64,000 nucleotides of DNA from Allopusillimonas lactea (GTDB lineage Bacteria; Pseudomonadota; Gammaproteobacteria; Burkholderiales; Burkholderiaceae_B), in NCBI RefSeq assembly GCF_021653995.1, contig NZ_JAJJOZ010000011.1, positions 1-64,000 on the forward strand, written 5' to 3'. Positions 41,903 through 50,225 of this stretch are shown here, piece after piece. Position 1 is the first letter of the stretch. Every line of letters begins with the position of its first letter. A program made the position numbers and the translations under genes. Below the pieces are notes generated by a model. The model was not told the DNA's origin. It searched no databases and worked only from the letters and a program-made list of their open reading frames with translations.

Positions 41903-42222
41903 AGACATAAAATCAGGGCGTTTCATAACGACTGATAAAGTACCTGAAGCCCGCATGAACATTAACGTTCTGCGGGTTTTTTGCATTCATCTCCTTGGTG
42001 TCGAACCTTTCGACAATCTGCTTGGATTTGCGCCACAGGGTTTGGGCCTCTTGCAAGCGCGTGAGTACGCTGCTGGCCGTCTTGACGCTTAAGAGTAGGG
42101 GCCGTGCGATCTCTGAGTTATTGCGCCCTGGGTATTGGTAATGGTGTACCTTTCGGTGGCGCAAGTGGCGAAAAACGCTTTTTATCGCTATAGCGCTAAC
42201 GGGGCGCAATAGGCGGCGCGGT
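41903..42222. other. 320-base region after tRNA-Leu, unexplained
   Basis: Only a terminator is recognisable (41950-41982). A 98-codon minus-strand frame (41913-42209) crosses that terminator. Its middle, EIARPLLLSVKTASSVLTRL, faintly recalls a LuxR-type helix-turn-helix, but there is no ribosome site and no family match I can defend. An AGCGATAAAAAGCG/CGCTATAGCG-like cluster lies near 42170-42195. This could be a scar of an insertion next to the tRNA. Confidence 0.5.
41950..41982 (+). terminator. rho-independent terminator after tRNA-Leu(GAG)
   Basis: CCCGCA pairs with TGCGGG, with an inner GAAC/GTTC stem, and is followed by TTTTTT. It lies 47 bases after the tRNA and would end the secG/tRNA transcript. 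Confidence 0.85.
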
Positions 42223-44766
42223 TTATCTCGCCGTTGGCGCCCGGCCTAGTATCCTCATCGCCCGTGTCAGAGTTTGTGCGGCGCTGGCGTAGCCTTCCCA
42301 TGGTGTATTTCCGTGCGACAGCCGCTCCTGGATATTGCCGATATGCCACTGCGCGGCGCTGTGCAGCTGTTCTACCTCGGACCACGCGATAGGCACGGAT
42401 ATGCCTAACCCAGGGCGGGCGCGCAGCGACCATGCTGCTACCGTTGTGGCGCCAAAGCCATTGCGTAGGTAATCGATAAATATCTTGCCTATCCGATTAC
42501 GTGGGCCGCTTTTCGCCGAGAATCGGGCAGGCAGCGTACTGGCCAAGTGCTTGACAATCGCCTGCGAAAAATCCTTCACGCTGTCCCAGTCATGCCGTCG
42601 TTGCAAGGGCACGACCACATGCACACCCTTGCCGCCGCTGGTCTTGATAAAGGAGGTGAGTTCCAGCTCGAGCAGGAATGCGCGCAATACCAATGCGGCC
42701 TCCTGCATCGCCGTCCATTCCACGCCTTTGCCGGGGTCCAGATCAAAGGTCATACGGTCGGGGCGTTGTATCGCGGTTTTTACGGCGTTCCAGGTATGAA
42801 ATTCCAACACATTCATTTGTGCGGCGGACAGCAGGCCTTGCGCCGTCGACACTTCGAGCAGGGGTTCATGGCCCGGATCAAGCCGTTCTGGCAATGCCCG
42901 AACGCCGGGTATCGTCTCTGCATCCATGTGCTTCTGAAAAAAAATCTCTCCATCCACGCCCTCGGGGGCTCGCACCATAGAAACCGGCCGCCCTCGCAGA
43001 TGCTCCAACATCAAGGGTGCTACCAGCGCGTAATAGCGGATAACCGCGATCTTTGTGGTTTGGCTTAGCTTGTCGACGATCCGTTCCGGATGGGTAATCG
43101 TGAGGTTGTCGGGTAGGCGGTGCGACGAATGCGCGGATTGATGGCCTGCGTTCGATGTTTTTGACGGCAAAACCATCGCTGTCTCCTTTGTAATGGCCTG
43201 CGCTGGCTTATCCCAGCGAAGGCCATGAAAAACAGCCTGTCGTACGTGGTTATCCCGGGTCCATTGCGCAAAGGAAACCTCGGCGAGCAGCGAAGGTTGC
43301 ACCCAATGCGCGCTGCGGTCCAGGCCGGTTGGGCCGGCAAATGGGCGCTGGTCACTGCGCAGGCCCTGAAAGCGGCGCTGCAAGTCGTCCAGGGTTTTGG
43401 TGTCGAAGCCGGTGCCTACATTGCCAGCGTAGCGCAATTGGCCGGTGTCGTCGTGAATGCCCAGTAGTAAAGCGCCTATGCCTGTGCGCGCACCTTTTGG
43501 GTCGGTATAGCCGCCAATAACGAATTCTTGTCGCAACCCGCATTTTAACTTGACCCAATCGGTGCTGCGGCGCGTGGCGTAAGGGCTGTGTTTCTTTTTT
43601 CCGATAATTCCTTCCAGCCCCATTTTGCATGCCGAGCTATACACGTCGTGGGCATCCAGATCGAATGCGGCACTGAGCCTGACGGTGTCATGGGACGCGC
43701 CGGTGTTATCCAGTATGGCTGCCAGAAACGCCCGGCGTGCAAGCAAGGGCAGGGTGCGAAGGTCGCGCCCCGCCGCGTACGGCAGATCAAAAAGGTAATA
43801 CACCACGCTGCTGGTGCGGCCGCGCTCAAAGGCGTTCTGCAGCGCCTGAAAATCTGGCAAACCCTGCTGGTCAGGCACGACGATTTCACCGTCGTACCAT
43901 CCATCGGGTAATTTCATATCGGTCAGTGTGTGGGCTAACTGCGGCAGTCTTTTCGTCCAATCGTGGCCATTGCGGGTCCAGAGGCGAGGCGCATGATGTT
44001 CGATGCGGGTGAGCATGCGGTAACCGTCAAACTTCAGCTCATAGATCCATGCGTCGGCTGCGCGGGGCGGTGACTTGGCCAGTGTGGCGAGTTGGGGGGA
44101 CAGCGAATCGGGCAGGCGCGCGCGCGGGGCCGCCTCAATGCCAGGGAGGCGGCCATCCTGAAATGGATCATCCCGCATTGCCGAACGTATATTGCTGCCT
44201 GAAGGCAAAGACAGCCCGGCAACGCTGCCGGGCATTTCGTCGACAACGCTGAACGCGAGCGCTGGCCGGGCGAAATCGTCGCAGTCTTTGATCAGCAGCC
44301 ACGTATCCTTATTGTCGTTGTTATTGGTGGCCTGAATGCGCACGAGCATCCATTTTCCGTGCAGCTTGTGTCCATGCAACGTAAAAACGAGTTTGCCTTT
44401 GCGATAGCCATCGCTTGGATCGTCTTCGCATTTCCATGTGCCGCGATCCCAGATGATGATGTTGCCCGCACCGTACTGGCCTTTCGGGATATCGCCTTCA
44501 AAATCAGCATAAGCCAGCGGATGGTCCTCGACATGCACGGCCATCCGTTTGTCGGCGGGATCCAGACTGGGGCCTTTGGGAACGGCCCAGCTCTTCAGGA
44601 CGCCGTCCAACTCCAGGCGAAAGTCGTAATGCAGCCGCGTGGCCCAATGCTTCTGAATCACGAATACGGGTGCCCGCGCATTCTGGCGTCCGCCTGAGCG
44701 CGGTTCCGGCGTCACATCAAAATTACGCTTGGATAGGTATCCCTTGAGCAGATCTGTTTTCGCCAT
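42223..44766 (-). CDS. ligD: multifunctional ATP-dependent DNA ligase D (NHEJ)
   Basis: An 847-residue bacterial non-homologous end-joining enzyme with domain order phosphoesterase-ligase-polymerase, as in Pseudomonas LigD. The N-terminal 3'-phosphoesterase (about 1-190) shows FVIQKHWATRLHYDFRLE and the HVEDHPL site. The ligase domain (about 215-520) has the nucleotidyl lysine K245 in ELKFDGYR. The polymerase/primase domain (about 560-840) has the metal-binding FDLDPG pair and SGGKGVHVVVPL. ATG 44766 (MAKTDLLKGYL) was chosen, three codons inside the open frame. It follows ku in the same direction, giving the complete two-protein system. Confidence 0.95.
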   Translation of the reverse strand: MAKTDLLKGYLSKRNFDVTPEPRSGGRQNARAPVFVIQKHWATRLHYDFRLELDGVLKSWAVPKGPSLDPADKRMAVHVEDHPLAYADFEGDIPKGQYGAGNIIIWDRGTWKCEDDPSDGYRKGKLVFTLHGHKLHGKWMLVRIQATNNNDNKDTWLLIKDCDDFARPALAFSVVDEMPGSVAGLSLPSGSNIRSAMRDDPFQDGRLPGIEAAPRARLPDSLSPQLATLAKSPPRAADAWIYELKFDGYRMLTRIEHHAPRLWTRNGHDWTKRLPQLAHTLTDMKLPDGWYDGEIVVPDQQGLPDFQALQNAFERGRTSSVVYYLFDLPYAAGRDLRTLPLLARRAFLAAILDNTGASHDTVRLSAAFDLDAHDVYSSACKMGLEGIIGKKKHSPYATRRSTDWVKLKCGLRQEFVIGGYTDPKGARTGIGALLLGIHDDTGQLRYAGNVGTGFDTKTLDDLQRRFQGLRSDQRPFAGPTGLDRSAHWVQPSLLAEVSFAQWTRDNHVRQAVFHGLRWDKPAQAITKETAMVLPSKTSNAGHQSAHSSHRLPDNLTITHPERIVDKLSQTTKIAVIRYYALVAPLMLEHLRGRPVSMVRAPEGVDGEIFFQKHMDAETIPGVRALPERLDPGHEPLLEVSTAQGLLSAAQMNVLEFHTWNAVKTAIQRPDRMTFDLDPGKGVEWTAMQEAALVLRAFLLELELTSFIKTSGGKGVHVVVPLQRRHDWDSVKDFSQAIVKHLASTLPARFSAKSGPRNRIGKIFIDYLRNGFGATTVAAWSLRARPGLGISVPIAWSEVEQLHSAAQWHIGNIQERLSHGNTPWEGYASAAQTLTRAMRILGRAPTAR

Positions 44767-44810
44767 CGCTTGCACCCTATGTCATGCAGTCATGCCGCGT
44801 TGGTGATCTA

Positions 44811-45830
44811 TCAGGCAGCTCGGCTGCTGCGGGTCGCCGCTTTGCGGCGTGCTGCACCTTCTTTCACCTTGGCTTTGGTCTTCGTGGCGGCTGTCGAGGC
44901 GGCCGTCTTGCTTGCTTTTTTTTGCCCCCGCGTCGAGGAGCTTGCTGATTTCTGAGCGTAGGCTTTTGTATTCTTTTCTGGCGCCGTACGGCGTTTCGCT
45001 CCGCCTGCGTCATCGCCGGATGACGCGCGTTTGCCCAGGCTGCGCTGCAGCATTTCTGTCAGATCAAGGATTTTCGCGCCTTTTGCGGGCTCGGGGGTTT
45101 CAGGCTCCGCGACTAAGTGGGTCTCGCCGGCTTCGACCTTATGTTTTACGAGTTGCAGCACCTGCTCCTTGAACGAGTCGGTGAAAGCATTCGGATCCCA
45201 TTTGCCGCTCATGTCTTTAATGAGTTGTTCGCCCATGGCCATTTCCTTGGCGGTCAGGCCCGTCGATTTACTGCCTTCGGCAGGCAGCCCCAGGCCTTCC
45301 CATGTGCGCACTTCATCGCCCCAGCGCAGCAAGTTCAGTATCAGGGCGGGGCCGCAGGGCATCAGCAGCGCCAGATGTTGTTTTGTCTGGATGACGACTT
45401 TCGCGATGCCGACTTTGCCTGTACTCCGGAGTACTTCTCGCAGCAAGGCATATACCTTTGCGCCCCTGCCGGTGGGTGAAACATAGTAAGGGCGATCCAA
45501 ATAGACGAATGGTATTTCGCCGATCGGCACGAAGGTCTCGATTTCCACGGTTTGGGTGGTTTTCGGGTAGGCCGCTGCGATTTCGTCCTGCGACAGAATC
45601 ACATATTCGCCATTTTCGTATTCGATGCCTTTGACGATATCGTCGCGGCTGATTTCTTTGCCGCTTGCTTTATTGATGCGCTTGTAGCCCACCGGCTCCA
45701 TCGTCCGGCGATCCAGCCAATCGAAGTCAATCCGCTGGTTTTCGGTGGCTGGATGCAGAGCGATCGGAATATGGACGAGGCCGAATGAAATCGCCCCTTT
45801 CCACAGCGCGCGCTTGCTGATAGATGCCAT
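44811..45830 (-). CDS. ku: Ku protein, non-homologous end joining
   Basis: A 339-residue homodimeric DNA-end-binding protein that recruits LigD. It begins MASISKRALWKGAISFGLVHIPI, the bacterial Ku hallmark, with the Ku core to about residue 260 including EYENGEYVILSQDEI. The C-terminal 75 residues are a Lys/Ala/Thr/Ser-rich tail (KASKTAAS, KTKAKVKEG), the extended basic type that binds DNA and aids LigD. AGGAGG before ATG 45830 fixes the start; the frame opens at 45866. It lies 44 bases upstream of ligD. Divergent from the iron operon. Confidence 0.95.
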   Translation of the reverse strand: MASISKRALWKGAISFGLVHIPIALHPATENQRIDFDWLDRRTMEPVGYKRINKASGKEISRDDIVKGIEYENGEYVILSQDEIAAAYPKTTQTVEIETFVPIGEIPFVYLDRPYYVSPTGRGAKVYALLREVLRSTGKVGIAKVVIQTKQHLALLMPCGPALILNLLRWGDEVRTWEGLGLPAEGSKSTGLTAKEMAMGEQLIKDMSGKWDPNAFTDSFKEQVLQLVKHKVEAGETHLVAEPETPEPAKGAKILDLTEMLQRSLGKRASSGDDAGGAKRRTAPEKNTKAYAQKSASSSTRGQKKASKTAASTAATKTKAKVKEGAARRKAATRSSRAA

Positions 45831-45884
45831 TGCCGCTGCCTCCTGTCGATGCAGGCGGATAAGCAAACGTCATGCCCGGCGCTT

Positions 45885-45905
45885 GGTGATTATCATGCAA
45901 ATAAA
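45885..45905. promoter_or_regulatory. putative Fur box upstream of the imelysin operon
   Basis: The stretch GGTGATTATCATGCAAATAAA contains TGATTATCAT, the reverse complement of the ATGATAATCA core of the Fur consensus. It lies 64 bases before the first imelysin gene, which belongs to a family widely reported as iron-regulated. Confidence 0.6.
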
Positions 45906-45968
45906 AATCGTTTACACTTCGATTCCTGAATATTGACTGAATATTGTCTCCAAAAAAGGGGCTTCCTT

Positions 45969-47279
45969 ATGCGTAAATATTTTGCACGTGGCCTATGCGC
46001 AACCATTGTGGCCGCTTTGACAGGGGTGGCGGCTGCGTCGCCCGTTGTCACGCCTGACGCAGTCGTCGCTGGCTATGCCAACCTCGCCGCCGCCAAATAT
46101 GAAGACTCGCTCACGTCGGCGCGCGCGATGCAAAAGTCCATCGACGCGCTTATTGCACAGCCATCCGCGGCCACGTTGGCTGCCGCCCGGCAGGCCTGGT
46201 TCGCGGCCCGCCAGGTGTATCAGCAAACCGAGGCATTCCGTTTCGGCAACCCTATCGTTGATGATTGGGAAGGCCGCGTCAACGCCTGGCCGTTGGATGA
46301 AGGCATGATCGATTATGTCGACGCTTCTTATGGCACCGAATCCGATGCCAATGCTTATTACGTCGTCAATGTCATTGCCAACCCGCGGCTCAGCATCGGC
46401 GGCAAGCCAGTCGACGCCCGCGACATCACGCCAGCGCTGCTGCGCGAGGCGCTGCACGAGGCCGATGGCAACGAGGCTAATGTCGCCACGGGCTATCACG
46501 CCATTGAGTTTCTGCTCTGGGGGCAGGACCTGAACGGCACCGGCCCGGCACCCGAAGGCCGCATCGGCACACCCCAAGAACGGCACGCGGGCAATCGCCC
46601 GCATACCGATTTCGATCTGCGCCAGTGCACCGGCGGCAATTGTGATCGGCGCGTGCAATACCTTAAGGTGGCTACCCAGTTGCTGGTCGATGATCTGCGT
46701 GAGATGGCGGACCACTGGAAAGAGGGTGGGGCGGCCAGCCAGGCGGTGACGCAAGATGCGCGGCAAGGCCTGATTGCAATGCTGACCGGCCTGGGCAGCT
46801 TGTCGTACGGCGAACTGGCGGGCGAGCGCATCAAGCTGGGCCTGATGCTGCACGACCCCGAAGAAGAGCATGACTGCTTTTCAGACAACACGCACAATTC
46901 CCATTACTACAACCAAGTGGGCATGATGAATGTCTACCTGGGCGAGTACAAGCGCCTGGATGGTTCGACGGTAAAGGGCGCCAGCCTGTCGCAGTTGGTC
47001 AGCGCCGTCAGCCCCGAGCTGGACCGCGAAATGCGCGCCCGCCTGGCCGACACACTCAAGGCCATGCAAGCCATCAAGTCACGGGCCGAGCAGATAGAAA
47101 CCTATGATCAAATGATTGCGCAGGGCAATAAAGAAGGTAACGCCATTGTGCAGGCGGCCAGCGATGCCCTTATCGTGCAAACGCGCAGCATTGAGCGCGT
47201 GATTGCGGCGCTCGAACTGGGCGCCATTCAGCTCGAAGGCTCTGACAGCCTGGACGCGCCCAATGCTGTATTCAAGTAA
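45969..47279 (+). CDS. imelysin-family iron-regulated periplasmic protein (IrpA-like)
   Basis: A 436-residue exported protein of the imelysin (peptidase M75) family, now thought to act in iron acquisition rather than proteolysis. The signal peptide is about residues 1-24 (VAAAS). The family GxHxxE motif is present as GYHAIEFLLWG with H177 and E180, and acidic/histidine segments (HDPEEEHDCFSDNTHNSHY) may bind metal. The frame opens at 45933, but ATG 45969 begins the signal peptide. It heads a four-gene operon behind a likely Fur box. Confidence 0.92.
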   Translation: MRKYFARGLCATIVAALTGVAAASPVVTPDAVVAGYANLAAAKYEDSLTSARAMQKSIDALIAQPSAATLAAARQAWFAARQVYQQTEAFRFGNPIVDDWEGRVNAWPLDEGMIDYVDASYGTESDANAYYVVNVIANPRLSIGGKPVDARDITPALLREALHEADGNEANVATGYHAIEFLLWGQDLNGTGPAPEGRIGTPQERHAGNRPHTDFDLRQCTGGNCDRRVQYLKVATQLLVDDLREMADHWKEGGAASQAVTQDARQGLIAMLTGLGSLSYGELAGERIKLGLMLHDPEEEHDCFSDNTHNSHYYNQVGMMNVYLGEYKRLDGSTVKGASLSQLVSAVSPELDREMRARLADTLKAMQAIKSRAEQIETYDQMIAQGNKEGNAIVQAASDALIVQTRSIERVIAALELGAIQLEGSDSLDAPNAVFK

Positions 47280-48870
47280 GGCGGCAATAGGGCAGCCCAT
47301 ACGGGCTGGCAGGGCATTGAGCTTGGGGCTGCAAGCGATGCTGGGCATCTTCGCCATAGGCGGGTTGCCGGCAGTGGCGGGCGCTGGGCCAGAGGTGTCA
47401 AGGCCCGCGCAAACGCTGGCCTGGCGCAGTGATCTTTCCGCCGCCGAACGTGCCCGCGTGCAGGCCGTCACACGTGCAAGCACTGATTTTTCCAGCGCGG
47501 AACCCTTCGAGGTCATGCAGGGCGGTGCTGGCACGGTCAGCAAGCTTGTCAACCGCGATATTTACTCGCATCCCGCCGCCAATCTGTCGTTTCAGGGCCG
47601 ACAGGATTTCATGGTGGGCAACGGGCTATTTCGCAAAGACTGGGTATCGTCGCCCTCATCTACACAGGCGTCCGACGGCTTGGGCCCGTTGTTCAATGCT
47701 CGCTCTTGCCAGGCCTGTCATGTCAAAGACGGGCGCGGCACCGTGCCGGGCTTTGATCCCAATGAGCGCGCCGACGCTGTGGCGCTGCTGCTGCGGCTCG
47801 CACTGCCGGCCGATTCAGCGCAAGCGCGCCAGCGCATCGCACAAGGCCTGGGCGTGGGCGACGCAAGGGCGGATCCCGTCTATGGGCATCAGTTGCAGCC
47901 TTTTGCGGTGCCCGGCATACAGGCTGAAGGCCAGGTGGAGATCAGCTACCAGGCGATGCGAGTCGAGCTCAATGGCGGGGAAACGGCCACTCTGATGGCG
48001 CCTACCTATACGGTGGCAAATCTGGGATATGGCCCATTGCATCCCGATACCCGGTTTTCTCCGCGGTTGGCGCCACCTATGCTCGGCCTCGGCCTGCTTG
48101 AAGCCATCCACGAAGGCGACATCCTGGCCAATGCCACCCGAGATCCGGGCGACGGGGTCTCTGGCAGGCCCAACTGGCTCGAAGACAAGGCCGGCGGCAC
48201 GCGGGTGCTGGGGCGCTTCAATTGGAAAGCGGGCCAGGCCACGGTCGAGCACCAGTCGGCCAAAGCGTTTTCGGGCGACATGGGGCTCTCGACACCGCTG
48301 CACCCGGATCACAAGGGCGATTGCACGCCCGCGCAAATCGCCTGTGCCGGTATGCCGCATGGCGTCCAGCCGTATCTGGGCGAGCACGAAGTGCCCCGGC
48401 GGTTGATGGATTTCGTCACAACGTATTCGCTGAACCTGGCGCTGCCACAGCGCCGCGATGTCGATGATGCGCGGGTGTTGGCTGGCAAACAGTTGTTCTA
48501 CCAGGCCAACTGCATCGCCTGCCATGTGCCCAAGTACGTTACCCGGCGCGACGCGGAACGACCCGAGCATCGCTTCCAGTTGATCTGGCCGTATACCGAT
48601 ATGCTGCTGCACGATATGGGCCCAGGCTTGGCCGATCATGTGACTGAAGGCAGTGCGTCCGGCTCGGAATGGCGCACGCCGCCGCTATGGGGCATAGGCC
48701 TTACGCGCACCGTCAACCCAAATGCCACCTGGCTGCACGATGGGCGTGCGCGCACCCTGCTGGAAGCCATACTCTGGCATGGCGGCGAAGCCTCGGCCGC
48801 GCGCGAGCGTGTCGTCGAGATGACGCCCGCGCAGCGGCAGGATCTGATCCGGTTTCTGGAGTCATTGTGA
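47263..48870 (+). CDS. di-haem cytochrome c peroxidase-like protein (DUF1111)
   Basis: A 535-residue exported c-type cytochrome of the DUF1111 / di-haem oxidoreductase family. Two haem sites are seen, CQACH at 149 and CIACH at 417. The start is uncertain: ATG 47263 overlaps imelysin by 17 bases and gives a charged n-region; ATG 47338 gives a shorter hydrophobic start without basic residues. In iron operons of this type it may oxidise or reduce iron for uptake by the imelysins. Its TGA overlaps the ATG of the next gene. Confidence 0.88.
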   Translation: MLYSSKAAIGQPIRAGRALSLGLQAMLGIFAIGGLPAVAGAGPEVSRPAQTLAWRSDLSAAERARVQAVTRASTDFSSAEPFEVMQGGAGTVSKLVNRDIYSHPAANLSFQGRQDFMVGNGLFRKDWVSSPSSTQASDGLGPLFNARSCQACHVKDGRGTVPGFDPNERADAVALLLRLALPADSAQARQRIAQGLGVGDARADPVYGHQLQPFAVPGIQAEGQVEISYQAMRVELNGGETATLMAPTYTVANLGYGPLHPDTRFSPRLAPPMLGLGLLEAIHEGDILANATRDPGDGVSGRPNWLEDKAGGTRVLGRFNWKAGQATVEHQSAKAFSGDMGLSTPLHPDHKGDCTPAQIACAGMPHGVQPYLGEHEVPRRLMDFVTTYSLNLALPQRRDVDDARVLAGKQLFYQANCIACHVPKYVTRRDAERPEHRFQLIWPYTDMLLHDMGPGLADHVTEGSASGSEWRTPPLWGIGLTRTVNPNATWLHDGRARTLLEAILWHGGEASAARERVVEMTPAQRQDLIRFLESL

Positions 48871-50225
48871 TGAAATATGTGGGCGTTACGATCTGCAATG
48901 AGGCCAGCGCGCAGCTAGGCGACATACAAGCAGTAGGCACGCATACAGCCGACATGCATACAGTCGGCGTGCATACAGTCAAGCATGCGATGGGGTTGAG
49001 GCGCGGGCGATGGCGGCCTGCGGCACGTGTATTTGCTGCAGCGGTATTCGCCGCAGCTATCCCGTGCGCTGCAGCGGCCGGTACGCTGCCCGATGCGCTG
49101 GGCGAAAATCTGGTTGCCGGGTATATCGCACCCTCTATGCAGCGTTTCAGCGAGGCCGCCGTCGGTCTGCAATCCGTGCTCGGTGCCTACTGCGACGGAA
49201 CCGCCCGCGCGCCAGCATCGACCTTGCTTGGCGGCCCCTCGGAAGCGCGTGCCGATATGGCGGCCTTGGCATCGGTCGCTCATTCAGCCCGCGTGGAAAT
49301 TTCCTCGGCGGCGCACGCTGGCATTAAGATGCCGACCGGTGCGCCTGCGCGGATGCCAGGCTCCGAAACCGTCGTCGACGCGCAGTTTCTGTTGCTGGCG
49401 CAGGCGTGGTCGCGTATTCAGTTTTTGCGCTTTGGCCCGCTGGTGGAGGACAACCGCTTCGAGCGCATTTTCTTCTGGCCGGATCCGCGTGGCATGATGA
49501 CGCGGCAGCTGCAGCGCCTGCTTGCGCAGGAGCCGCCAGTGCAAGAGGGTGAGGGGATAGCAAGCCAGAGCGTGGCTATACAGGGCCTGCCCGCATTGGA
49601 GTATCTGTTGTATCGCGAACATGGCCTCTTGGCGGCGGATGCGCAGGCGTGGGCCGCATTCGGTCGCGATTGCCATTACGCAGAGGCTATTGCCGCCAAT
49701 CTGGTTCGCCTGGGCAGCGAACTGGCGGCGGCATGGCGTGTGGGAGGGCCATACGCCGTGCGTTTTGCGCGGCCGTCCCGTGGCAACCCCCTGTACCGCA
49801 CAACGGCGGAAGTGGCTGCCGAAGCCATCAAGGCATTGTCTACGGGCATCCAGTTCGTGCACGATGTCGAGCTGGCGCCCGCCTTGGGCAAGGCGGGTGA
49901 TGCGATCAATGCGCGCAGGCTGCCGTTCTGGCGCAGCGGCCATTCCACGCAGGCCATGGCCGCCTCCGCGCGGGGGCTTGCCGCGTTTCACGCCGCAGGG
50001 CGCTTTGACTATGCGCCTCGCGAGGCCTGGATCGGCAGCCTGATCGCCAACGAACTGGGCCGTGCGGCGGATGCGCTGGGTAATTCTGCGCGTGATGGCG
50101 ACGATGCGCCGCAGTTGTTGCGGATCGCGGCGCTGCAGCTGAAGAACGCAAAATCCATTATTGACCAAGATATGGCGTCCGTATTTGGCGCAACGGTAGG
50201 CTTTAATGCGCTCGATGGCGACTGA
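48870..50225 (+). CDS. second imelysin-family protein
   Basis: A 451-residue imelysin-like protein coupled to the cytochrome gene by a TGATG overlap. The region matching GxHxxE reads GLPALE, so proline P241 replaces the histidine while E244 stays; this is typical of the second imelysin type. The signal-like stretch RRGRWRPAARVFAAAVFAAA comes about 40 residues in, so ATG 48990 may be the true start. The 40 residues before it contain a three-fold 15-bp repeat encoding HTAD-MHTVG-VHTVK. It probably works with the first imelysin in the periplasm. Confidence 0.85.
   Translation: MKYVGVTICNEASAQLGDIQAVGTHTADMHTVGVHTVKHAMGLRRGRWRPAARVFAAAVFAAAIPCAAAAGTLPDALGENLVAGYIAPSMQRFSEAAVGLQSVLGAYCDGTARAPASTLLGGPSEARADMAALASVAHSARVEISSAAHAGIKMPTGAPARMPGSETVVDAQFLLLAQAWSRIQFLRFGPLVEDNRFERIFFWPDPRGMMTRQLQRLLAQEPPVQEGEGIASQSVAIQGLPALEYLLYREHGLLAADAQAWAAFGRDCHYAEAIAANLVRLGSELAAAWRVGGPYAVRFARPSRGNPLYRTTAEVAAEAIKALSTGIQFVHDVELAPALGKAGDAINARRLPFWRSGHSTQAMAASARGLAAFHAAGRFDYAPREAWIGSLIANELGRAADALGNSARDGDDAPQLLRIAALQLKNAKSIIDQDMASVFGATVGFNALDGD
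48941..48985 (+). repeat. three 15-bp tandem repeats in the second imelysin 5' end
   Basis: Units GCATACAGCCGACAT, GCATACAGTCGGCGT and GCATACAGTCAAGCA run head to tail. A degenerate copy precedes them. They encode a histidine/threonine motif if the upstream start is used; otherwise they form the leader between coupled genes. Confidence 0.8.

Noticed and set aside
41913..42209. 98-codon minus-strand frame with a faint helix-turn-helix look
   Set aside because: It crosses the tRNA-Leu terminator, has no ribosome site, and the resemblance is too weak to call a gene or pseudogene.
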